In this document: positions 10,735 to 64,000 of the stretch, in pieces
Layout of the letters: the number at the start of each line of letters is the position of its first letter
How positions within the stretch are numbered: position 1 is the stretch's first letter
Assembly: GCA_903813345.2 (NCBI GenBank)
Contig: CAIIXF020000002.1
Span: 18,488,813 to 18,552,812 of the forward strand
From: Owenia fusiformis
Taxonomy: Eukaryota; Annelida; Polychaeta; Sabellida; Oweniidae
Direction: 5' to 3'
DNA length: 64,000 nucleotides
The notes under the pieces: generated by a model
The model's input: only the letters and a program-made list of their open reading frames with translations
The model's database searches: none
What the model was told of the DNA's origin: nothing
Translations under genes and position numbers: made by a program

Positions 10735-12171
10735 CAAACGTCATTGCACGTCCTCTTCAGAGACGCGATGCCTATAATTTGGAGCACATTATTTAAATGG
10801 CCAGCAAATGGGCCATACACTTGCTATAGTAGTGAAACTTTGTCAACTTAAAGAACATTGAACTAACTTTTTAATCAAACTCTAATGGTGAAAGAGATAT
10901 TCATTGTTAGGTGGGTAAAGTTTTTCATGTTTGAAATTAAGTAATATTCAGCAAAATATACGGTAGATTCCCGTAAAAATACGGTAGGTTGGCAGGTATG
11001 ATCGAGTAATATGTGCATATTTCAAAGAACTTATAGCCGGTGTAAAAGGATAGGAGGTCCTTTCAAATTATGGTCCTACTCTCCATTGATTTATATGGTG
11101 ACCTAAATGCAACTCTTTCCCTTATTATCTTATACACAATCAGGGCCAGAAAGGGCTGTTTAGAAAGGGGACCATAATCGATGAGGGACCATAATTTCTT
11201 TCACACCGGCCTTCCAACATCGGTATTGCATCATTCCCAGATAGGAGCCACCCATACATCACTCAGTCGTTGTAAAATCATTAGCAATCGGCATGTGGTT
11301 ACATGCTTTATCGATAAATCCTACCCACAGTACTTATACCCAGTCACTGCTTAGAGACCATCATTTCGCAACAGGGAACGTGTTCAACCGTACCCCAATA
11401 GATCATTTTTACAAGAGGAACATTTGGAGCATTTCAACAAATATAGACAACTAAAACAATAAGAAACTTCGAGACTTTTCTATTCAACCAATAAGAAACT
11501 TCGAGACTTTTCTATTCAGAATCTCCAGATTATTTGTACAGAAAGGAACCGAGGAGCCTTTCTACAATAAAAAGGAATTCCGATTATTTTCACAATGAGA
11601 AACTTCAGAACATTTCTACGATAAGGACATCATCAGAACATTTCTACAAAACGAAACGCCAAGTAATTCCTTTGCTATGATAATCATAATGATCAACAAT
11701 TTTTAAACCAATATCTGCGAAAAATCTAAATTAACTAGATAAATGGAATATACAGCATAGAAGACAAGTAAGATCGACTTAAGACAAAAAGGTAAATAAT
11801 TTAATACCTATAAATCCAAGTCAGTGAAATATTACATACTGACACATCAAGTTAACAATAGTTCTGTCAAACTTGTCAAAAACTGGTTAATGTTCTTTTT
11901 GCAAAAAAATGTTACATATTTTCAAAGTGAATAATGTCTAGTGTTGGAACTGTTAGGAAGGGATAGATCCCCATTGGGTTAATTGTTCCTTTCTATATTG
12001 TATCCATTGTATTTAACAGTAGTTTTCCTCGTTTGGTTTATGTTCGACTCAAAAAAGAGTTTTCCCGACGGCAGGTAAATCTAAAACGTCGATCTTTGAA
12101 TTTGAAGGTGATAAGATGATCTAAAAAGTATGATATGAGACAAGGTTTCTTAAGACAACTGTTTATATTTT
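10735..12171. other. Gene-free interval upstream of the GPCR
   Basis: Contains an exact ~31-bp tandem duplication (CAATAAGAAACTTCGAGACT units) at about 11457-11518, followed by looser GAAC/ATTTCTAC-type degenerate repeats to 11650. Promoter and any non-coding first exon of the GPCR should lie here, but I cannot place them. Confidence 0.4.
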
Positions 12172-12173
12172 AG
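12158..12173 (+). promoter_or_regulatory. Candidate splice acceptor directly before the GPCR start codon
   Basis: A T-rich stretch ends in TTTTAG immediately before ATGGCG. This has the form of a 3' splice site and implies an upstream 5'-UTR exon, common for otherwise intronless coding regions of invertebrate GPCRs. No upstream exon was identified. Confidence 0.45.
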
Positions 12174-13196
12174 ATGGCGAACACAACATCCGAACCAGAG
12201 GTGACCTATGTCCACTATTTAGAGACACACCCCATAGAGACATCTTTCCTGATCGTCATCATGCTCATTATTATCACCATAGGCACAGTAGGAAACATAT
12301 TCATCATAGGAGCCGTCGCTGTAACAAAAAGCCTAAGGACAACGGCTAACTATTTCGTTATTAACTTGGCTATATGTGATGTCATACTCGCGGGGCCCGT
12401 TAACATCTTCTTTGTCGTGGCTATATTCACTGGCGAACGTTGGTTCGTTATTCGGAAAGAATTCTGCGGCGTATTGGCGTTCGTGTGCCTCAGTGCGTGT
12501 CTGGCGTCTCTCGCCTGCGTGGCGTTCATCGCCATCAATCGTTATGTTTGCATTTGCAGAAGTAGCGTCTACCCTACTATTTTCAGTAAGCGCAACACGA
12601 TCATCATCAATATTATTATCTGGGTGTACAGCATGTGGCTTAATTTCGCTGTTTTGGGCGGCTGGGGCAGGTACACGTACGATCGGAAGATGATCGGCTG
12701 TGTTTGGGACCGCATGGAACATCGCGCCTTCAGCTTAAGCTTCCTCGCTGGGGTATTCATCCCTCTCGTCACGGTGGCCATCTGCAACGCACTTATATTC
12801 TGGAAGGTCTATCAGACAAAAAAGAAAATCGCAAGCGTTGGAAAGGGAGGTGATAAAAAGATGGACAAAGAGATTAAACTAGCAAAAGTCCTGTTTTTGG
12901 TCTTTTTGATTTTTCTCGTCATGAATTCGCCTTTTGTGGCGGTGATTCTCTTCGACTCCGCCGATGTTTTACCAGTTGTTGTGTACGTCATCGTAGTCCA
13001 ATTGATGCATGGAAACGCCAGTGGTGTGAACTGTTTCGTTTATGGAATCAGCAATAGAGCGTTCAGAGAGGGTTACAAAAACTTTTACTACAAGATATTC
13101 GGAGTGTGCGGAGTCAAACGTCCCATTGGAAAATCAGCCAATGGCAACAACAGTAGTACGAATGGTAGCACGGTCGTAACCAAGGTAGAAACTTGA
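12174..13196 (+). CDS. Rhodopsin-class (class A) GPCR, melatonin-receptor-like
   Basis: A complete 340-residue, seven-helix receptor in a single exon. Class A landmarks are present: Asn41 in GxxGN of TM1, LAxxD with Asp69 in TM2, Cys98 at the TM3 start paired with Cys176 in ECL2, NRY (122-124) in place of DRY, Trp150 in TM4, Pro197 in TM5, Pro253 in TM6, and N286-C-F-V-Y290 in place of NPxxY. NRY plus loss of the TM7 proline (melatonin receptors have NAxxY) and the CICRSSVY-like second intracellular loop resemble melatonin receptors and their invertebrate relatives (also the GPR84/moody group). TM6 lacks the CWxP tryptophan (M-N-S-P instead). N-terminal Asn3 is in an N-x-T site. The C-tail is Ser/Thr/Asn-rich. 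It presumably couples to G proteins at the plasma membrane; the ligand cannot be inferred. The ATG follows an apparent splice acceptor. Confidence 0.9.
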   Translation: MANTTSEPEVTYVHYLETHPIETSFLIVIMLIIITIGTVGNIFIIGAVAVTKSLRTTANYFVINLAICDVILAGPVNIFFVVAIFTGERWFVIRKEFCGVLAFVCLSACLASLACVAFIAINRYVCICRSSVYPTIFSKRNTIIINIIIWVYSMWLNFAVLGGWGRYTYDRKMIGCVWDRMEHRAFSLSFLAGVFIPLVTVAICNALIFWKVYQTKKKIASVGKGGDKKMDKEIKLAKVLFLVFLIFLVMNSPFVAVILFDSADVLPVVVYVIVVQLMHGNASGVNCFVYGISNRAFREGYKNFYYKIFGVCGVKRPIGKSANGNNSSTNGSTVVTKVET

Positions 13197-14509
13197 ATAT
13201 GGAAACCGATGCAAGACTAAATAACAACAATTATCAATATGGAAGAGCATGGACAAAAATTGCAACTGATGGAGGACAAATTTCCATTGCTTTATCTTTT
13301 CTTGTTTTCCCCAACATGGAAAATACTTCTTTTTAGTGATACTTTAGTGTTAAAATTGTATTAATGCTAATTTTCAAAGTATTAACATTTTTATGAATAT
13401 AGAATTTTTAAGAAATGTGCTGACAAGGAATGACGCTCTCCATCTCCGAGTGATGCCTGAAGTATTTCTTGCCTAAAGTATTTCTAATATGAAACCCACG
13501 GGCCGTATAATAAGTGGGCCTCATGAGAGATAAACCATTAGGGCAGACGCGTATATATTACATTCAAACATTCCATAAATATCGAGTAACAGAAATCATT
13601 AACTTTACCAGTCCAATCATTTTGATCAATGAAATAAGCCACAAATGACAAAGAAGGAAATGTGTTTACAAAATTTATTTCAACATGACATATTCCTATG
13701 TACCATACAATGATCACAAATATCTACCTTTGATGACTATGATATACCCATTATAATTGTAAACTTTGTACATATTGTAAAAATAATACACCTGCCAACG
13801 ATGATGTAACAAACTAGAGGGAATTACTCAACATGCGTTCATCACTTTAATACCGCATGCTTTCATAGCCTCAATGACTGTTATCTGAGAGAAATGCAGA
13901 CTTTGAAACATCTGGCTTGGATTTAAATAAATAACAACATTTAGATATAGATTGATTTTGGTTGGAGTCCATGATTATGTTGCATAATTTACCTTAAGTC
14001 CTTTTAAGTCCCAATAAAGTGCTATATATTATTAATTGCTTTATATTAGCACTTGTCAATAATTATATTATTGCCGACTTATATGGACGTTATTCAACCT
14101 TAAAAGATGATATATTTTATGACTTTTTTTTGTTATATATAATTTTTATATCACCTTATATTACTAAAATCAAACTTCAATTAAACCTTCATGCATTCTA
14201 TCACAAGACTTGTTCGTTTGCAGGATTTGATATCACAATGAAAACAAGGCTAAATTAGATCAGAATGTATCTCAATATTAAGTCAATACAACAGCACCAC
14301 TTACAGGTAAATTGGTAATATTACGTTCAGGTAAATATGTGTGTATATTGACACGATGTCAATATAAACAGCCCAACTTACAGGAACATTGAGAATATTA
14401 CGTTGACACAAATGTGTATATTCCAAAAATTTGATTGTGGCTATAATTAGAAATCATCTTGTTTGTCTCGCTGTTTCACAAATTTTGTATTCAACACAAA
14501 TAACAAACA
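13197..14509. other. GPCR 3' flank, no further gene
   Basis: AT-rich sequence holding the probable 3' UTR of the receptor. Canonical AATAAA hexamers on the plus strand include 14013-14018. On the minus strand AATAAA appears near 13674-13679, a possible distal polyadenylation signal for the remodeller gene. No coding region is supported. Confidence 0.4.
14013..14018 (+). terminator. Candidate polyadenylation signal (AATAAA)
   Basis: An AATAAA hexamer about 820 bp after the GPCR stop codon, followed by AT/T-rich sequence. This is position and motif only; other hexamers are possible. Confidence 0.25.
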
Positions 14510-14655
14510 AGACATAACATGCAAAATGTCATCACCTGCCATTTGTAACATTTGTTACAAAAGCTGAACACCAAACAGCTACCGACAAACGCCATCTACG
14601 AAAAAGTTGGAGACTATTAACATTGTGTCACCACTTCTGCTGGAGACATAGTTAT
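14510..14655. repeat. Dispersed repeat, TGTCACCACC family, copy 1
   Basis: Begins with AACATGCAAAATGTCATCACC then TGCCATTTGTAACA, and ends with GTGTCACCACTTCTGCTGGAG. The same arrangement recurs near 46018, 47488, 56818 and 58440. The best copies show ends ATGTCACCACC and GGTGGTGACAT, suggesting a ~120-bp inverted-repeat MITE. Confidence 0.6.
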
Positions 14656-14854
14656 GACATAATCACAAATGTAATCCAATTTCAACTTTACAAAACAACA
14701 ATTATGAACAGAAAAAGAATGTAACATGAGAAATATATCATTGCAAATGGTTACAGAAGTGTAACGATTTGGTACAGATGCTGACCACCAATGTTAAATA
14801 GCAAATACCCAAAAACAATTGCTATGACAGGTTCACAACTTCTTTGTTGTAACA

Positions 14855-14993
14855 TAATAGGGAGTTTAAGCTTGCATATAAAACTGAAATGGCAACATAT
14901 ACGTATCACCAATCGCCCATACAAATGCATCGCTAAATATTTTCTGTTCATGTTTAGATTGTAAAAATGATTGCAAGCTTAAACTCCCTATTA
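14855..14993. mobile_element. 139-bp MITE with 22-bp perfect inverted termini
   Basis: The left terminus TAATAGGGAGTTTAAGCTTG(CA) is exactly mirrored at the right. The TA at each end is compatible with TA-targeting Tc1/mariner-type mobilisation. No coding capacity. Confidence 0.75.
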
Positions 14994-15204
14994 CAGAATC
15001 TATAGGCTGAATGTTGTTACTAATATCCTGGGAGAATTATCTAAAAATATAAAGTGATCATTTTAAAGCTCTCAAAAGTCTTCATGTTTTAATAGAACGA
15101 GTGTGATATTCCATATAATGAGCAAACCATGTGAGCTAAAAGTTCACTGTTCCGTCCTGATTAAAACAATTCACAAGCTAATATACAGTAATGGAAATGT
15201 AAAA

Positions 15205-15350
15205 TGGAACATCTCTTTAATTAAGTGGAACATCTCTTTAATTAAGTGGAACATCTCTTAAATTAAGTGGAACATTTTTTTAATAAGTGGAACATCTCTT
15301 TAAGTTGAAAATTTCTTTGATTAAGTGGAACACTTCTATAAGAGGAATAT
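15205..15350. repeat. Minisatellite in the remodeller 3' UTR
   Basis: Five to six units of about 26 bp built on AAGTGGAACATCTCTTTAAT, starting about 50 bp past the stop codon. On the gene strand most units contain ATTAAA, the commonest variant polyadenylation hexamer. Related arrays occur at 18960-19055 and 49830-49945. Confidence 0.8.
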
Positions 15351-15395
15351 TATTTTGAGGTATCATGTGTTCAACTGGACTAAATCATATGTTTT

Positions 15396-61086
<45,691 letters not shown>

Positions 61087-62635
61087 CTGGAAAGATCAGA
61101 TTTATGTATTTGATAGCTATTCTCCTATCAACATTCTTGTAACGTATGAATAGGAATGCACTAAAGAAACTATCCAACTACATTATAAACTGTGGCTTTG
61201 GTTTGATTAATGCTCAATGTCAAGGTTCGGGGTAAAATTATCCTCAAGTGTTCCAATTTCTGCTGTGTCAGTGTGGGTCAAAATCTTACAATGTAATATA
61301 ATAACATGGCGGACAGACCTCAAATTACAAGACGGCACAGGCTTATTGCACTAAACACTAAAGGCTGTGGATCCCACAATGTAAATAATCTGAAATATAC
61401 AAATGTCATTCTTGTGCAATATGAATATATTTTTCTATATATTATGGCACAATGGTCTATAGATTTCTTATTTTTCAGGTTCAACTGCTTACCTTTGAAG
61501 CAGTGCAACAGACTGTAGTCTAAAATCCAGGTTTGAAAACTCCAGAAAATAACACGAATGACTCTAATTATGAACCGTTCACATTTTTGCAAAGGCAGAT
61601 TTGGATGACGGCAAACCAAGGTTTTGAGGGCGCAACTTATGGCAATGAGTGCTTCTGGGGTATGGACCCCCCCCCCTTGCTTCCTCTTTGGACAGTCGAC
61701 ATTTGAAAGAGGACCACTGGCCAAAAGTTATTTTAAAATGATACAGGTTTCACCATTCTAAGTTCTTTCTTAACTGATTTCTGTCCAAAATAGTCAAATA
61801 TTTACCCCCTAGAATTTTTTAGAAATTGAACTCCCCCCTTGGCAAAAGCTAGAGCTATGGGCCTGTTGCTTCACGTTGTAGCATGCTTGTAGCAAATACA
61901 TTCAAATTTCAGATCTTATCTGTAATTTTGTTGAATACATGTATATATATTTCTTTATTGCGACCATAATTGATCATCATAATATACATTATTTTATGTT
62001 AACATATATACAAACATTTAGGTGAACAATACAAAGTCGGGATGATATTTACAAAATGGCGTTTGTTCGATGTTGGTACATCGCATACAAAGTATTAACA
62101 ATAAATATACAGTCATCTTGCTCATCTGGAGCGAAGATAAAGGGCAATACGCCATCCCCATATTTGTCAATAAGGGGTTTTAATAATAATCGACGACTCT
62201 AAGTTCAGTACAATCCTTTATAAAATGAATTAATGTTTCACACTCTCCACATAAAGGACACAATCTATTTTCTTTAGCTTCTGCATACCTCCCAATGGCT
62301 TCCCCCACCAGAAGCCGTACCATAAACTTACATTTGAAAATGAGATCAGGCCTAAATTTACATAATTGGTACCATATTATTGGAACTCGATTATTGACGA
62401 CATCTCTGTACGTCTTAATCTTAGTATACATCATGCATTTTAGATGCCATCTATTTAACTTGGAAACCGCATTTTTAGAAATTTTCTTCCAATGAAATAT
62501 ATTTTAGAGACTTTTTGATGAACCATGGTTTTGGGTAAATGGTTCTTATATATTACAAATTGAGAGCTTTCCAATAGATTTTGTTTTACTTTAATTGTGA
62601 CATACAAATTTAAATATGTTGTTATTTGCTCTTAC
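61087..62635. other. Candidate Mi-2 5'-UTR intron
   Basis: Bounded by the TTTCCAG acceptor before the start codon and the AAG|GTAAGAG donor at 62634-62635. Contains a CCGTAGCC-type repeat relic (61655-61865) and a LINE fragment. Confidence 0.4.
61945..62470 (-). mobile_element. 5'-truncated LINE fragment
   Basis: The frame 62180-62434 ends in the Cys/His cluster typical of LINE ORF2 C-termini (CPLCGECETLIHFIKDC). Upstream codons continue with stops. It differs from the 5.5-9.3-kb LINE, so it is another family. Confidence 0.65.
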
Positions 62636-62730
62636 CTTGACTGTTTGATATTGTTGTGCACGAAACTTGCCGAAATGTGAGGAAATGTTCAAATTTCCAT
62701 GTGCTTTGCCGCTTTCTTATTTTCTTTTTT
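62636..62730 (-). other. Candidate non-coding first exon of Mi-2
   Basis: Sequence upstream of a good donor (TCAAG|GTAAGAGC) and just downstream of a CRE. The 5' boundary is a guess. Confidence 0.35.
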
Positions 62731-62733
62731 TAA

Positions 62734-62741
62734 GTGACGTC
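62734..62741. promoter_or_regulatory. CRE site (TGACGTCA)
   Basis: A perfect palindromic CREB/ATF consensus about 100 bp upstream of the candidate donor, in a locally less AT-rich stretch; plausible Mi-2 promoter element. Confidence 0.4.
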
Positions 62742-62944
62742 ATCAATAGGTCATGGGTGTTCCACCTGCCACTGAACGAAAATGCTCGGGATTTCCCTTC
62801 ACATCCGTGTTTTCCCCGGGAAATCTAATAGGAGCATCGGGTTTATTTATTTATTACAGTATTCAATAACAATGCAATATTGATTTCCCAAGGCTCAATC
62901 TCACTATAAACATTACCAATATCAATTTTTTGTGTATACCAATA

Positions 62945-63650
62945 GTATATACAGGGTGTCCCAGAACTCATGAGAATTTTTTGAGGGAGATATAAGGCAT
63001 GAATGATTTTCCTTCAAATTAAGTGCACTTGATAAACAAACATTGAGGAATAACTCACATGAATTTCAGGCACATATCTTTTATATTTCCGAATTTATTG
63101 AAATTTGAATTCTACTTAGGTCGTTCAAAAAGTTTTGCAGTTGATGCCCTAACTTCAAGGAAAATAAGACTTTTACAATGAGACTTGGTACACATATGTG
63201 TATACATTTACACATTATATTTTAAATTTGGGACCTCAATTTTGATTGGTTCTTGAGATATGGTTGCTATGGTAACCAGAGTGGTTGGTACCATGTTCAA
63301 CCCGAAATTACGTTTTTTCCAAATAGTTTTCTTGCTTGAATAAACTCTTTGTAAAGTGGCAATTAGCAGGTGTAAGTGTCTTTGGGTGGCTATTTTTCTT
63401 CAAATTCTTCAATATTTCTAATTGTCTCTATGACATCACAATAGACAAGTGACACGATAAGTTCCTTTGTGATGTATACTGTCCCAAACCCAGTTGAAAA
63501 ATTGAGATGGAAAAATGAGGAAATTTTGAATTTTTTTTCCAAAATTTTGAAAATGGCAGATGTTTCCACACCAACCAAATTGATGAAATGGAAGCATAGA
63601 AATCTGATACAGTGCAAGGTTCAAAATAGCAAAACTTTGCAAGAGACTAA
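62945..63650. other. Repeat end and gene-free stretch
   Basis: ATATACAGGGTGTCCCAGAA at 62948 is the terminus of a widespread transposon type; no partner end was found in the window. No gene. Confidence 0.4.
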
Positions 63651-63654
63651 CACC

Positions 63655-63795
63655 CCAGTCACATTTGTCGCACGGCGGCCGCAAGTCGACCGCAGATCAA
63701 TTAAATCGGTGTATTTCTGCGGCGAGCGTAGAAAAACGACGCTCGCCTTGCGGGCTCTGTACGGCGAATGCAGTTTTTTACAGGCCGCAGGGAAG
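63655..63795. repeat. GC-rich patch, probable repeat
   Basis: A 140-bp segment (GTCGCACGGCGGCCGCAAGT ... GACGCTCGCCTTGCGGGC) much richer in CpG than its surroundings. It is spanned by a 110-codon frame with no recognisable domain. More likely an inserted repeat than an exon. Confidence 0.35.
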
Positions 63796-64000
63796 GCGTA
63801 GAAATTATAACTCGGAGTTATTATATTTGTTCATTTCTGAGGTCCCCGTAGAAATCAACTGGCTCAACAAGATTGAATCATTATTTGTCAATGTTTCACG
63901 ATCACTTTTCATTTGATATTACATCCTAGCACTATGAATAACATTTATAAATTGTCCCGATGTAAATAAAATGAAAAAGGTATTATTTATCAACAGAAAT

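Noticed and set aside
10197-10851. Open frames of 86-122 residues around 10.2-10.8 kb
   Set aside because: They are mirror-image translations of the two arms of the foldback element.
63469-63801. 110-residue frame crossing the GC-rich patch
   Set aside because: No recognisable domain, no splice context and repeat-like composition; kept only as a probable repeat.

Overview
The window is animal nuclear DNA: AT-rich, GT-AG introns, many short inverted-repeat transposons and a non-LTR retrotransposon. Gene content (one very large Mi-2/CHD4-type chromatin remodeller and a rhodopsin-class GPCR) and repeat content (elements resembling the bivalve 'pearl' non-autonomous Helentrons, with tandem cores and ACGG-type microsatellites) suggest a marine invertebrate, possibly a mollusc or another bilaterian. 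The sequence alone does not fix the phylum.

Layout. 1-5.5 kb: gene-free, with short palindromes and small inverted-repeat elements. 5.5-9.3 kb (minus): a non-LTR retrotransposon whose endonuclease plus reverse transcriptase frame is open over about 1190 codons. 9.8-10.7 kb: a decayed DNA-transposon transposase interrupted by a 538-bp foldback element. 12.17-13.20 kb (plus): a complete single-exon GPCR coding region, melatonin-receptor-like in its motifs. 15.4-61.1 kb (minus): one gene of 41 coding exons for a 2426-residue Mi-2/CHD4 orthologue. Exon phases agree at every junction and the summed length (7281 bp) is an exact number of codons. 61.1-64 kb: a 5'-UTR intron with a LINE fragment, a candidate first exon and a CRE-containing promoter, then repeats.

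The remodeller has, in order, a basic N-terminus, the CHDNT region, two PHD fingers, two chromodomains, the SNF2 ATPase/helicase, DUF1087/DUF1086 and CHDCT2. It is unusually long because of a 24-residue acidic repeat array before CHDCT2 and a 257-residue acidic C-terminal tail. It should be the ATPase of the NuRD complex.

The most unusual feature is that the gene carries local tandem duplications centred on its own splice junctions. The exon 26 donor has grown into a ~16-copy minisatellite, the exon 7 donor is present three times, and the exon 30 donor is duplicated 15 nt apart and in frame. Partial copies of exons 9 and 10 lie just downstream of each. Exon 28 has two upstream pseudoexon copies with intact acceptors, and the exon 27 acceptor is duplicated. 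Minisatellites also sit within about 30 bp of exons 12, 16 and 29. Where I followed the reading frame into these copies, use of all but the exon 30 copy gives premature stops, so they are either neutral slippage products or decoys affecting transcript output.

Other notable structures are a Mutator-like element with a 10-bp target duplication nested in a pearl-like element, a 461-bp hAT-like element with an 8-bp target duplication, and two large inverted-repeat elements in the long 3' introns.
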